64,000 bases of DNA from an uncultured Thioclava sp. (GTDB lineage: Bacteria > Pseudomonadota > Alphaproteobacteria > Rhodobacterales > Rhodobacteraceae): positions 46,610-110,609 of the forward strand of contig NZ_CAJYBT010000009.1 of NCBI RefSeq assembly GCF_913064665.1, written 5' to 3'. The notes under the pieces are model-generated. The model made no database searches and had not been told where the DNA came from. It was given only the letters and a program-made list of their open reading frames with translations. The position numbers and the translations under genes were made by a program. Shown in pieces: positions 53,614-63,500 of the stretch (position 1 is its first letter; every line of letters begins with the position of its first letter).

Positions 53614-54915
53614 TCAGTAATTCGACTTCTTTTGCACGCAGGTCTTGGTCTCGGTGTTATACATGCCGCAATCGAGACCCGGCCAATCCGATTTCAGCAC
53701 CGCAGATTCCGGCAGGAAATCGGTCCAGGCATCGCCCGGCACCGGATCGGTCTGGGAGATGATGTCGAACTGGCCGTCCTCCATGATCTCGCCGATCAGC
53801 ACGGGCTTGGTCAGATGGTGGTTGGGCAGCATCTTGGCGGTGGTCCCGGTCAGGTTGGGGAATTCCTGCCCCGGCATCGCGGCAATCACCTTGTCGGTAT
53901 CAGTCGAGCCGACCTGCGTCACCGCCTGCACCCACATGTTAAAGCCGATATAAGTGGCCTCCATCGGGTCATTGGTCACGCGGGTGTCGTCGCCCGTATA
54001 GGCATGCCACTGCTTGATAAACGCGGCGTTTTCGGGCGTATCGGCAGATTCGAAATAGTTCCACGCAGCGAGCTGGCCGACGAGGTTCTTCAGATCGGCC
54101 GAGCCCAGACCCGACAGCTCTTCTTCACCCACCGAGAAGGCGACGACCGGAATATCATCGGCGGTGATGCCACTGGCCGCGAGCTCTTTGTAAAACCCGA
54201 TATTGGCATCGCCATTGATCGTCGAGATCACGCCGACCTTCTTGCCATCGGCACCCAACGCCTTGACGTCAGACACAATTTTTGACCAATCCGACTGTCC
54301 GAAGGGCGTGTAGTTCACGAAAATATCGCTCTCGGCGATGCCCTTGGATTTCAGATAGGCATCCAGAATGTTGTTCGTGGTGCGCGGATAGACGTAATCG
54401 GTGCCCAGCAGTGCGAATTTCTCGACGCCGAGTTCTTCAAGGAAATAATCCACTGCCGGGATCGCCTGCTGGTTCGGGGCAGCGCCGGTGTAAAACACGT
54501 TGCGCGAGCTTTCCTCGCCCTCATATTGCACCGGGTAGAACAGCAAGCCGTTCAGCTCTTCCAGCACCGGCAGCACCGATTTGCGGCTCACCGAGGTCCA
54601 GCAGCCAAAGATCACATCGACCTTGTCCACCGAGATCAGCTCGCGTGCTTTTTCCGCAAATAGCGGCCAATCCGAGGCCGGATCGACGACGACCGCCTCC
54701 AGCATCTTGCCGTTGATGCCGCCCTTTTTGTTTTGCTCTTCGATCAGCATCAGGACAGTGTCCTTCAGCGTCGTCTCTGAAATCGCCATCGTGCCCGACA
54801 GCGAGTGCAGAACGCCGACCTTGATCTTGTCACCTTCCGCAAAAGCGATGCTTCCCGTCAAAGAAGCCGCCCCCGCGAAGGCCGCCGAGATCATAAGATT
54901 GCGCCGAGTAATCAT
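53614..54915 (-). CDS. urtA: Urea ABC transporter binding protein UrtA
   Basis: 433 residues with a signal peptide, and an N-terminal RR (ITRRNLMISAAFAGAASLTG) that may be a Tat signal. LivJ-like: VGVLHSLSGTMAISETTLKD near residue 33, VVDPASDWPLFAEKARELI, IFGCWTSVSRKSVLPV, FYPVQYEGEESSRNVFYTG and LLGTDYVYPRT are all UrtA hallmarks. Starts the urtABCDE operon; the 269-base gap to ureG upstream (54916-55184) holds only promoter-type DNA, with an AT-rich palindrome TTTTC-TAC-GAAAA near 55131-55143. Confidence 0.96.
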   Translation of the reverse strand: MITRRNLMISAAFAGAASLTGSIAFAEGDKIKVGVLHSLSGTMAISETTLKDTVLMLIEEQNKKGGINGKMLEAVVVDPASDWPLFAEKARELISVDKVDVIFGCWTSVSRKSVLPVLEELNGLLFYPVQYEGEESSRNVFYTGAAPNQQAIPAVDYFLEELGVEKFALLGTDYVYPRTTNNILDAYLKSKGIAESDIFVNYTPFGQSDWSKIVSDVKALGADGKKVGVISTINGDANIGFYKELAASGITADDIPVVAFSVGEEELSGLGSADLKNLVGQLAAWNYFESADTPENAAFIKQWHAYTGDDTRVTNDPMEATYIGFNMWVQAVTQVGSTDTDKVIAAMPGQEFPNLTGTTAKMLPNHHLTKPVLIGEIMEDGQFDIISQTDPVPGDAWTDFLPESAVLKSDWPGLDCGMYNTETKTCVQKKSNY

Positions 54916-55184
54916 GTGTTTTCCCTCGTTTTGTCAGCGCGCGTGGCCTGTTTGGACAGGCTCTCGTCGTGGCGGCTGATCCTCCAATGTTGGCTGTGGT
55001 GCGCAGCCCCATACTGCGACCGAAGGCGCGATCTGAGCGCCTCGCTTATGGAAGCCGTCACGCTGCGTCGCAGCAAAACAAACCGTGCACCCGCCGCATG
55101 AAACCTGCCGAGAAGATGCGTTTGCTGAAATTTTCTACGAAAATCTTTGCAAACTGCGCAATTTATACGCGCATTCTGACACGT

Positions 55185-55811
55185 TCATGCGAGAATCGGC
55201 TGAAGCACCAATCCCCCTTCGCGGATCAAAAACGCCACGATGTCTTCGACGCCAGTGCCCTGACGCAGCCGCGCCAGCACATAGGGACGCGCGCCGCGCG
55301 CGGCCTTTGTGTCGCTCTCTAACAGCGCCAGATCGACGCCGACATAGGGCGCAAGATCGGTCTTGTTGACCACCAGAAGGTCGGATTTCGTCACCCCCGG
55401 CCCGCGTTTGCGCGGAATGTCCTGCCCCGCCGCGGTGTCGATCACATAGATCGTCAAATCGGCCAGTTCGGGGCTGAACGTGGCGGCCAGATTATCACCG
55501 CCCGATTCAATCAGCACCAAATCCAGATCAGGAAAGGCCCGGTTGAGATCGGCAATCGCGGCAAGGTTGATCGAGGCATCCTCGCGGATCGCCGTGTGCG
55601 GGCACCCCCCTGTCTCGACCCCCCTGATCCGCTCGGCGGGCAGCACTTGGGCGCGCATCAACGCCTCGGCATCCTCGCGCGTGTAGATGTCATTGGTCAC
55701 CACCGCCATCGACAGACGCGGCGCCAATGCGCGGGCCAGTTGCTCAGTCAGCGTCGTCTTGCCCACGCCCACCGGCCCGCCAATTCCCACCCGCAAAGGT
55801 CCGTTGCCCAT
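55185..55811 (-). CDS. ureG: Urease accessory GTPase UreG
   Basis: 208 residues: P-loop [17 protein letters not shown] near residue 9, [32 protein letters not shown] with the CPH metal motif, [15 protein letters not shown] and [12 protein letters not shown] (NKxD). Delivers GTP-dependent nickel with UreF and UreD. Nine bases after ureF; last of the ure genes before urtA. Confidence 0.97.
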   Translation of the reverse strand: MGNGPLRVGIGGPVGVGKTTLTEQLARALAPRLSMAVVTNDIYTREDAEALMRAQVLPAERIRGVETGGCPHTAIREDASINLAAIADLNRAFPDLDLVLIESGGDNLAATFSPELADLTIYVIDTAAGQDIPRKRGPGVTKSDLLVVNKTDLAPYVGVDLALLESDTKAARGARPYVLARLRQGTGVEDIVAFLIREGGLVLQPILA

Positions 55812-55820
55812 AGCTTCACC

Positions 55821-56459
55821 TCATGTCTTGAACAGACGCACATCCAGCGTCTCATGTTGCATCGCCGCGATCTCGGCGCGAAAGGCGCTGGTCGCGATAT
55901 CGCCTAGCTCTGACTTGGCCGCACGCGCAGCAATCGCGGTGATCCGGTCATGCTGGCTCGTCAAAACCCGTTGACCCGCAATTTGTCCTAAAGGGACAAG
56001 CCTGACCGCAGCAGACACCAGGTTCGCGGCGAAGGAATGTAGAAAAAGTGCAATGATCTGATCGGGTGGCAGCGGCAAATGACGCGCCGCTTCGGCCACA
56101 GAAACCGGCAATGCACGGCGCGGAACCGCCACTTCGCGCAGCCCCTCCTGCGCGCGCGCAAAGGCCGCGCCCTGCTCCACCGTCTCATGCAACCGCTCTG
56201 CCGACCCCGCCAAGGCGCGCGCCATATCCTCAAGCCCATCCAGATCCGCGCCGCGCAACCCGCAGGCTAGCAGCACCGCATCGCTCCAGCCCGCGCCATG
56301 CGCCAACACATCCCCAAGCCATTGCGCGAAACTGCCCGCATCCGTCACATCGCCTGCCGCGATCGCCTGCTCCAACCCGTGGCTATAGGCGAACGCCCCC
56401 GTCGGAAATCCCGGCGAAAGCCATTGCATCAGCGACAGATGGGCAGCGGTCTCAGACAT
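55821..56459 (-). CDS. ureF: Urease accessory protein UreF
   Basis: 212 residues from ATG 56459 (MSETAAHLSLMQWLSPGFPTG). FAYSHGLEQAIAAGDV near residue 25, all-helical fold, and AAMQHETLDVRLFKT at the C-terminus (xHExxxxRLFxT) are family features. Starts inside the ureE stop region (8-base overlap). Works with UreG and UreD in nickel insertion. The longer ORF upstream is ureE in another frame. Confidence 0.94.
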   Translation of the reverse strand: MSETAAHLSLMQWLSPGFPTGAFAYSHGLEQAIAAGDVTDAGSFAQWLGDVLAHGAGWSDAVLLACGLRGADLDGLEDMARALAGSAERLHETVEQGAAFARAQEGLREVAVPRRALPVSVAEAARHLPLPPDQIIALFLHSFAANLVSAAVRLVPLGQIAGQRVLTSQHDRITAIAARAAKSELGDIATSAFRAEIAAMQHETLDVRLFKT

Positions 56460-56973
56460 GGTCGTGGTCGTGGTGATGCGACCCGTGGCTGTGGGAATGT
56501 TCATCGCCGTTGTGATGGCTGTGGCCGTGCTCATGCCCCATCGTGCGCCCCATCCCATAAGCGCCCCCCTCGGGTTGGAAGGGCTCAACGCCGGGGCTGA
56601 CCTGCGCGCCCAGCCCCTTGAGCATGCCTTCCAGCACATGATCGGCGCGGATCACCAACCGATCCGCCTCAATCTGACACGGCGTGTGGCGATTGCCGAT
56701 ATGCCAGGCAAGCCGCGCCAGATCGCCTCGGATCACCAGCACCGGCTCCAGCGCGGGACGCACCTCGATAAAGCGCCCATCCGCCAGCACAAACGCCTCC
56801 CCCCCGGTCAGGTTCGTGACCTCGGCCAGATCGACCAGAAACCCAGTGCCCGAGGCCGAAACCAGCCGCTTGCGCCGCAGAAACCGCCCCTCGTAATCCA
56901 GCGCGACATGGTCCAATGCCCCAAACCACGCGCCTTTCTTGGCGATCTTTTCGGCGGTTGGATAATCGCTCAT
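56452..56973 (-). CDS. ureE: Urease nickel chaperone UreE
   Basis: 173 residues: N-terminal peptide-binding domain, central GEAFVLADGRFIEVRPALEPVLVIRGD and LARLAWHIGNRHTPCQIE with the conserved His for nickel, and a His-rich tail (HEHGHSHHNGDEHSHSHGSH then HHDHDHV) able to bind several nickel ions. Donates nickel to the UreDFG complex. An opposite-strand ORF separates it from ureC. Confidence 0.95.
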   Translation of the reverse strand: MSDYPTAEKIAKKGAWFGALDHVALDYEGRFLRRKRLVSASGTGFLVDLAEVTNLTGGEAFVLADGRFIEVRPALEPVLVIRGDLARLAWHIGNRHTPCQIEADRLVIRADHVLEGMLKGLGAQVSPGVEPFQPEGGAYGMGRTMGHEHGHSHHNGDEHSHSHGSHHHDHDHV

Positions 56974-57044
56974 TCCCGTGACTCCGTTAATGAATTTTCA
57001 AACATGCAGGTGCACTTTCGGGCCAAGGTAGAAGGAGAAACAGA

Positions 57045-57392
57045 ATGTTTGACCACCGCGCCCCTGCTGATGAACTGGCCCGAATCCGCGCTGAAATCGC
57101 GCGCCTCAAACACCGTGAGGCTGTGCTGCGTGAGGCCTATCTGACCCGCACCGACATGCCCAAGATCGGCCGTTGGACCAAGGTTGAGATCCACACCGAA
57201 CGCCGCGCCGTCTTTGACCCGCGCCTGTTGCCCGCCACGATCCGCAATGATCCGACCTATCAGCGCGAAAAAGTCATGCGGCTGTTGCGCATCGCGCCCA
57301 ACGACCCGGCGGCGCAGCGGCTGCCCGAACTTATTGCGCCGGTTGCGCCCCGGCGCTCGGGGCATCTTCGGGAGGTCTCGTGCACCCATTAG
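57045..57392 (+). CDS. Conserved hypothetical protein, opposite strand inside the urease cluster
   Basis: 115 residues on the plus strand between ureE and ureC, start ATG 57045 with a very good ribosome site AGAAGGAGAAACAGA. Helical N-terminus (ELARIRAEIARLKHREAVLREAYLT), then MPKIGRWTKVEIHTERRAVFDPRLLP and a Pro/Arg C-terminus. No family recognised. Having its own strong ribosome site and clean frame, it is probably translated; its transcription would be antisense to any ureC-ureE readthrough. Stops 5 bases before the ureC stop. Confidence 0.65.
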   Translation: MFDHRAPADELARIRAEIARLKHREAVLREAYLTRTDMPKIGRWTKVEIHTERRAVFDPRLLPATIRNDPTYQREKVMRLLRIAPNDPAAQRLPELIAPVAPRRSGHLREVSCTH

Positions 57393-57396
57393 ACCC

Positions 57397-59103
57397 TCAA
57401 AACAGGAAATAGCGCTGAGCAAGCGGCAGCACCGTGGCGGGTTCGCAGGTCAACAATTCGCCATCCGCGCGCACTTCATAGGTCTCGGGATGCACGTCGA
57501 TCTTGGGCGTCGCCGCATTGTGGATCATGTCCGCCTTGCCGATATCGCGGGTCTTTTCAACGGCCAAGGTGGTTTTCTGCAACCCAAGGCTGGCGGCCAG
57601 CCCGTTGGCCTGCGCCGCTTGGCTGATAAACGTCACGCTTGAGGCATGGCGCGCACCGCCAAAGGCGCCAAACATATTGCGCGTGTAAAACGGTTGCGCC
57701 GGGATTGAACCATTCGGATCGCCCATCTGCGCCGATACGATCATCCCGCCTATCAGAACCATCTCGGGCTTGGCTGCGAAAAACGCCGGATTCCAGAGCA
57801 CCAGATCCGCGCGCTTGCCCACCTCGATCGAGCCGATATGGCGGCTCATCCCGTGGCAGATCGCCGGGTTGATCGTGTATTTCGCGATATAGCGTTTGAC
57901 GCGGGCATTGTCGTTCTCGCCCTGCTCTTCGGCCAACCGCCCGCGCTGTTTGCGCATCTTGTCCGCGGTTTGCCAGCAGCGAATGATGACCTCGCCCACG
58001 CGCCCCATTGCCTGACTGTCCGAAGAAATGATCGACATCGCGCCCATGTCATGCAGGATATCCTCGGCCGCGATCGTTTCCTTGCGGATCCGACTTTCGG
58101 CAAAGGCCACATCCTCGGGCACCTTGTTGTCCAGATGGTGACAGACCATCAGCATATCGAGATGTTCTTCGACCGTATTGGCCGTGTAGGGCCGCGTCGG
58201 GTTGGTCGAGGACGGGATCACGTTGGGCGCGCTCACCACTTTCAGAATATCTGGCGCATGACCGCCCCCTGCCCCTTCGGTGTGAAACGCGTGGATCGTG
58301 CGCCCTTTGATCGCGGCCAATGTATTCTCGACAAACCCGGATTCATTGAGCGTGTCGGTGTGGATCATCACCTGCACGTCCATGTCATCGGCCACGCTCA
58401 GACAGCAATCAATCGCGCCCGGCGTCGTTCCCCAATCCTCATGCAGCTTCAACGCCGCCGCGCCGCCATTCACCATCTCGATCAACGCCTCCGGGCGCGA
58501 GGCATTGCCCTTGCCAGATAGCGCCAGATTGACCGGAAACGCGTCAAAACTTTGCAGCATCCGCCCGATATGCCACGGCCCCGGCGTACAGGTGGTCGCC
58601 AAAGTCCCATGCGCGGGGCCGGTGCCGCCGCCCAACATCGTCGTGATACCCGAGGCCAGCGCATCCTCGATCTGCTGCGGACAAATGAAATGGATATGCG
58701 CATCAAACCCGCCCGCTGTCAGGATTTTCCCTTCCCCCGCAATGACTTCGGTGCCCGGCCCGATGATGATATCGACGCCCGATTGCGTATCCGGATTGCC
58801 CGCCTTGCCAATCGCCGCGATCATCCCGTCGCGCAGCCCCACATCGGCCTTGTAGATGCCCGTGTGATCCACGATCAGCGCATTGGTAATCACCGTATCC
58901 ACCGCCCCGCCCGCGCGAGACACCTGACTTTGCCCCATCCCGTCGCGGATCACCTTGCCGCCACCGAACTTGACCTCTTCGCCATAGGTGGTCAGATCGC
59001 GCTCGACCTCGATGATCAGATCGGTATCGGCCAGCCGCACCCGGTCTCCCGTCGTGGGGCCGAACATATCGGCATAAGTGGCGCGCGAGATTGTTGCAGC
59101 CAT
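57397..59103 (-). CDS. ureC: Urease alpha subunit
   Basis: 568 residues, amidohydrolase-fold catalytic subunit. [14 protein letters not shown] with the first His pair, [15 protein letters not shown] with the carbamylated Lys region, [26 protein letters not shown], and the CHHLD flap segment ([14 protein letters not shown]) with the flap Cys/His. Hydrolyses urea to ammonia and carbamate. Normal length. The ureB stop and ureC start overlap by one base (TAATG). Confidence 0.98.
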   Translation of the reverse strand: MAATISRATYADMFGPTTGDRVRLADTDLIIEVERDLTTYGEEVKFGGGKVIRDGMGQSQVSRAGGAVDTVITNALIVDHTGIYKADVGLRDGMIAAIGKAGNPDTQSGVDIIIGPGTEVIAGEGKILTAGGFDAHIHFICPQQIEDALASGITTMLGGGTGPAHGTLATTCTPGPWHIGRMLQSFDAFPVNLALSGKGNASRPEALIEMVNGGAAALKLHEDWGTTPGAIDCCLSVADDMDVQVMIHTDTLNESGFVENTLAAIKGRTIHAFHTEGAGGGHAPDILKVVSAPNVIPSSTNPTRPYTANTVEEHLDMLMVCHHLDNKVPEDVAFAESRIRKETIAAEDILHDMGAMSIISSDSQAMGRVGEVIIRCWQTADKMRKQRGRLAEEQGENDNARVKRYIAKYTINPAICHGMSRHIGSIEVGKRADLVLWNPAFFAAKPEMVLIGGMIVSAQMGDPNGSIPAQPFYTRNMFGAFGGARHASSVTFISQAAQANGLAASLGLQKTTLAVEKTRDIGKADMIHNAATPKIDVHPETYEVRADGELLTCEPATVLPLAQRYFLF

Positions 59104-59408
59104 TACAGTGCCCCCATCACTTTCTGATTGAATCCATAGATTTGCCGAGCGCCGCCAAAGGGCACCAACCGCACTTCGCGCGATTGACCCGGCTCAAAGC
59201 GTACCGCTGTTCCCGCCGCAATATCCAGCCGATAGCCGCGCGCGGCGTCGCGGTCAAAATCAAGGCCGGGATTGGTCTCGGCGAAATGATAATGGCTGCC
59301 GACCTGCACCGGGCGGTCGCCGGTATTGGCCACCATCAGCGTCAGGACCTCGGCCCAGGCATTGAGCGTGATCTCGCCAGCGGCGGGTAGTATTTCCCCC
59401 GGGATCAT
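59103..59408 (-). CDS. ureB: Urease beta subunit
   Basis: 101 residues from ATG 59408 ([17 protein letters not shown]). [28 protein letters not shown] and [27 protein letters not shown] are the standard UreB strands. Structural subunit of the urease trimer. Follows a 59-residue ORF and overlaps ureC by one base. Confidence 0.97.
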   Translation of the reverse strand: MIPGEILPAAGEITLNAWAEVLTLMVANTGDRPVQVGSHYHFAETNPGLDFDRDAARGYRLDIAAGTAVRFEPGQSREVRLVPFGGARQIYGFNQKVMGAL

Positions 59409-59412
59409 TGTC

Positions 59413-59592
59413 CTACCCCCGATTGCGGCGCAAAACCCGCGCCAGTTCTGGGCCAAGATAGGCGGCAAGCGCCAGCATCAGCACAGCGATCAACGGGCCG
59501 TCATGGAAGAACCAGGTCGTGTCGGCGCCATGGCCGGGATGGGCCAGCGCTGCGGTCGGCGCGAGGGCGGCAAGGACTGCGAATGTCTTCAT
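59413..59592 (-). CDS. Small membrane protein within the urease operon
   Basis: 59 residues: [20 protein letters not shown], then [21 protein letters not shown] and a second hydrophobic helix [21 protein letters not shown] ending in RRNRG. The N-terminus looks like a signal peptide (cut near ALA-HPG) leaving one membrane helix; His residues HPGH are near the mature end. Lies between ureA and ureB on the same strand with AAGG about 11 bases upstream. No family recognised; genes of this kind occur in Rhodobacterales urease operons, from memory. Confidence 0.65.
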   Translation of the reverse strand: MKTFAVLAALAPTAALAHPGHGADTTWFFHDGPLIAVLMLALAAYLGPELARVLRRNRG

Positions 59593-59634
59593 CGGAGGGA
59601 CCTTTCTTTAGCAAAACTTATTTTGGCTACTATC

Positions 59635-59653
59635 AGATAAGCCATTCTTATCT
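59635..59653. other. Hairpin at the end of ureA
   Basis: Perfect 7-bp arms AGATAAG / CTTATCT with loop CCATT, overlapping the ureA stop and 43 bases upstream of the small ORF start. AT-rich; may affect translation of the small ORF or act as a weak attenuator. Confidence 0.35.
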
Positions 59654-59955
59654 CAGCGGATCGGATGATGGACGGTGACGAGCTTTGTGCCATCCGGAAA
59701 CGTGGCCTCGACTTGGATCGAATGGATCATCTCGGGGATGCCATCCATGCATTGCTCAGCCGTGATTACGCCTGCGCCCGCCTCCATCAAATCGGCGACC
59801 GTGCGGCCATCGCGCGCACCCTCAACGACAAAATCGCTAATGATCGCAATCGCTTCGGGATGGTTGAGCTTTACGCCCCGCTCAAGCCGCCCGCGCGCGA
59901 CCATCGCGGCAAGGCTGATAAGAAGCTTGTCTTTTTCCCGTGGTGTCAGGTTCAT
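59653..59955 (-). CDS. ureA: Urease gamma subunit
   Basis: 100 residues: [89 protein letters not shown], the standard UreA. Smallest structural urease subunit. Nine bases after ureD. Confidence 0.98.
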   Translation of the reverse strand: MNLTPREKDKLLISLAAMVARGRLERGVKLNHPEAIAIISDFVVEGARDGRTVADLMEAGAGVITAEQCMDGIPEMIHSIQVEATFPDGTKLVTVHHPIR

Positions 59956-59964
59956 TGGTCCCTC

Positions 59965-60789
59965 TCAGAGTTGCCAGACGCGCGGCGCTGCCTGACCGCG
60001 TCGCAAGCGTTCCATCAAGCGCAAAATCTGGCGGCGCAAAGGCCAGCCGTCCCGCGCCAGCAATCGTATGATGCATTTCCCGTCAAAGCCCGAGGCCGCG
60101 CCGATGACACCCGGCTCATCAAGCACCGCGCGCGCTGGCTCCAGCGCATCTTCGCCGCCCGGCGTGCACAGAACGAGCGTCGCCATTGCACGCGCATCGC
60201 CCAGAATTGCAGCGCGAGCGCCCTGCGCCAAAATGTCGGAATTCAGCAAGAATGGCTCGATAAAAACCGGCTTTCCAGCCCGTTCAATCCGCCGCATGTC
60301 GAAAAAGTCCAAGTCGCGCACGCGCTCTCCCATCGCGACACGACCCAGTAAAACAGCTTCGAGCATCAAACACCCGGCATCCGGGGCAAGCTCGATCACG
60401 GTTTCACGCAGCAACTTCGAGCGATCAAACAGGATCGTTTCCTGTGGCAGCCAATCGAGCCAGCACCCCGCCCCGACCTTATGGCGCACCTGCACTTCGG
60501 CGCGCCCCTGATCGGCGCGATACGCGCGCTCGGCGGCTTGCGTGGTCGCCACGAGATGCGCGCCATTGCGGGTTTCGGTGACATATTCCAGCCGATCCCC
60601 AGAGGTCAAGCCGCCAGAAGTATTGAGAAAAACCACTTCCGGCACACCCGCGACACGCGGCAAGATCGCCTTGGCCGAGCCGCTTTGACGCAGCCCGCGC
60701 AACCGCGTGCCGTCAAACGCAGCCATTGCCGCGCCTTTTGAGCGCTGCATTACCGGTACGGCAGAATTGGCGGCGTGATTGTCAAACAT
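59965..60789 (-). CDS. ureD: Urease accessory protein UreD
   Basis: 274 residues from ATG 60789 with AGGAGGG upstream. MQRSKGAAMAAFDGTRLRGLRQSGSAKA opening, FLNTSGGLTSGDRLEYV near residue 56, TTQAAERAYRA, and LDWLPQETILFDRSKLLRETVIEL are the family hallmarks. Scaffold for nickel insertion into UreABC. First gene of the ure cluster; the longer ORF start at 60900 lacks a ribosome site. Confidence 0.94.
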   Translation of the reverse strand: MFDNHAANSAVPVMQRSKGAAMAAFDGTRLRGLRQSGSAKAILPRVAGVPEVVFLNTSGGLTSGDRLEYVTETRNGAHLVATTQAAERAYRADQGRAEVQVRHKVGAGCWLDWLPQETILFDRSKLLRETVIELAPDAGCLMLEAVLLGRVAMGERVRDLDFFDMRRIERAGKPVFIEPFLLNSDILAQGARAAILGDARAMATLVLCTPGGEDALEPARAVLDEPGVIGAASGFDGKCIIRLLARDGWPLRRQILRLMERLRRGQAAPRVWQL

Positions 60790-60927
60790 GGGACCCTCCT
60801 TCACGATCCAATCCCGCATGGGGAACGGGGTCCACCGCTGTCGGACCATACGTTTCGGCAAGGCGCGTACGAAGGGACAAGATGCCCAATAAAGTGGCAT
60901 CTTGGTGATTTTCAGTGCAGAAAGAAA

Positions 60928-61389
60928 TCAGCCCAAAGGACCGGGGCGCCGCTCTTCGCTGAGCAGCACATTCGCCTCGACCTGTCCGACGCCGGGAAGC
61001 GTCATGATCCGGCGTCGCAGCACGCGTTCAAAATCTGGGAGATCGCGCGCAGTCACCCGCAAGCGATAGTCAAACAGCCCCAAAACATGCTGCACGACCT
61101 GCACCTCGGGGATCGCGGTGACGGCGCGCTCAAAATCATCAAGACTTACGCGGCCCTTCGCGGCCAGCTTGATGCCGAGAAACACGGTCACGCCAAAGCC
61201 CAGCGCGGCCTGATCGAGATCCACGCGCCGCCCTGCCAGCACACCGGCCCCTTCAAGGCGCTTGATCCTACGCCACGTCGCGGGTTGCGACAGGCCCAAC
61301 CGCCGCCCGAGCGCGCCCGCGCTTTGCGTCACATCCTGCGTCAACGCGCGCAAAATAGCACGATCGAGATCATCCAGATCAAGGCTCAT
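60928..61389 (-). CDS. Lrp/AsnC-family regulator (first of pair)
   Basis: 153 residues. N-terminal HTH: LDDLDRAILRALTQDVTQSAGALGRRLGLSQPATWRRIKRLEGAGVL near residues 5-50; C-terminal RAM/ACT-like domain, VTVFLGIKLAAKG, EVQVVQHVLGLFDYRLRV. An amino-acid-responsive regulator. Its start overlaps the stop of the second Lrp gene by 4 bases, so the two are co-transcribed. Confidence 0.9.
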   Translation of the reverse strand: MSLDLDDLDRAILRALTQDVTQSAGALGRRLGLSQPATWRRIKRLEGAGVLAGRRVDLDQAALGFGVTVFLGIKLAAKGRVSLDDFERAVTAIPEVQVVQHVLGLFDYRLRVTARDLPDFERVLRRRIMTLPGVGQVEANVLLSEERRPGPLG

Positions 61390-61844
61390 AGCGCCAGCTC
61401 CGCGCTGGATTTGATCGTCGCCACCAACATCAATGCGTCCAGTTCCGCGATATGAGGCAAGGTCAAAATACGCTTGCGATAGATCTCTTGGTAATGTGCC
61501 ATGTCACGGGCGATGACTTGCAGACGTATATCTGTTGAGCCAAGAAAACTTTGAATTTCAATGACCTCCGGGACGCCCCGCGCCGCGGCGATGAATTCAT
61601 CAAAGGCGCGAGGATCGGTCTTGTCGAGGGTGAAACGCAAACTCACCTCGACCTCCCAGCCCAATGCCTGCCAGTTGATCACGGCCTGCTCTGCGCGCAG
61701 CACGCCGGCCTCGCGCAACCGCTCAATCCGGCGCCAGCACGTGGCCGGGGTCACCCCCGCGCGCTCGGCCAACTCGGCGGTCGCCAAACCCGGCTCTGCC
61801 ATCATCTGGCGTAAGATTCGACGGTCCGCGTCGCTGATTTGCAT
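61386..61844 (-). CDS. Lrp/AsnC-family regulator (second of pair)
   Basis: 152 residues from ATG 61844. HTH: ISDADRRILRQMMAEPGLATAELAERAGVTPATCWRRIERLREAGVL; RAM domain VEVSLRFTLDKTD and VIEIQSFLGSTDIRLQVIARD. Divergent from ilvC across a 127-base AT-rich region, so it probably controls ilvC or its own gene; the paired order matches other Rhodobacterales. The upstream in-frame extension has no start with a ribosome site. Confidence 0.9.
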   Translation of the reverse strand: MQISDADRRILRQMMAEPGLATAELAERAGVTPATCWRRIERLREAGVLRAEQAVINWQALGWEVEVSLRFTLDKTDPRAFDEFIAAARGVPEVIEIQSFLGSTDIRLQVIARDMAHYQEIYRKRILTLPHIAELDALMLVATIKSSAELAL

Positions 61845-62994
<1,150 letters not shown>

Positions 62995-63015
62995 GGCGCG
63001 ACGACATGCATCAGG

Positions 63016-63044
63016 GGGGCGCCTTGCGGGGCGCCCCTTTTGTT
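63016..63044 (+). terminator. Factor-independent terminator after ilvC
   Basis: 8-bp arms GGGGCGCC / GGCGCCCC with loop TTGCGG, then TTTTGTTG. 21 bases after the ilvC stop. Confidence 0.87.
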
Positions 63045-63077
63045 GTCAGACTCAGCGGTGAACCAAGCGGAGGCCTT

Positions 63078-63467
63078 ATGGCAAACCTGTCCAAATCCGA
63101 GCTGGACGCGATCCATGCCGAACGCACGAAATTCTTTACGCGCCAGTGGTTTGGCGACCTTTTCTCAGGTCGTCTGTCACCCGGTGACACGTTTTGGGCT
63201 GGCAATTATGGGCCCGCGCTGATCGTCGTGCCGCTTTTGGTGATCGTGGCATTGTTCACGGCAATGGCTGTGCCGGGGCGTTTGGGGCCGCTATTCGGGT
63301 CGGTTGCGCTTGGCGCGGGGATCTACCGGTTTCTTGTTTTGACCGGTTTGGTGCGCAGCATAGCGCGCGTGTCGGGGCCAAAGGTTTGGCGCTGGATCGG
63401 GGTATTCTGGACGTTACTCGAGGCCGTCATTCTGATCTGGCTGGGCCTGCGTTTGTTTGGCGGCTGA
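63078..63467 (+). CDS. Small inner-membrane protein, unrecognised
   Basis: 129 residues from ATG 63078, GGAGG 5 bases upstream. Soluble N-terminus (MANLSKSELDAIHAERTKFFTRQWF), then at least three hydrophobic segments (LIVVPLLVIVALFTAMAV, LFGSVALGAGIYRFLVLTGLV, WIGVFWTLLEAVILIWLGLRL). No family recognised. It follows the ilvC terminator and probably has its own promoter. Confidence 0.7.
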   Translation: MANLSKSELDAIHAERTKFFTRQWFGDLFSGRLSPGDTFWAGNYGPALIVVPLLVIVALFTAMAVPGRLGPLFGSVALGAGIYRFLVLTGLVRSIARVSGPKVWRWIGVFWTLLEAVILIWLGLRLFGG

Positions 63468-63500
63468 GGCGTTTAGGAAGCGCGGCAGCCGCGCCTCCGT

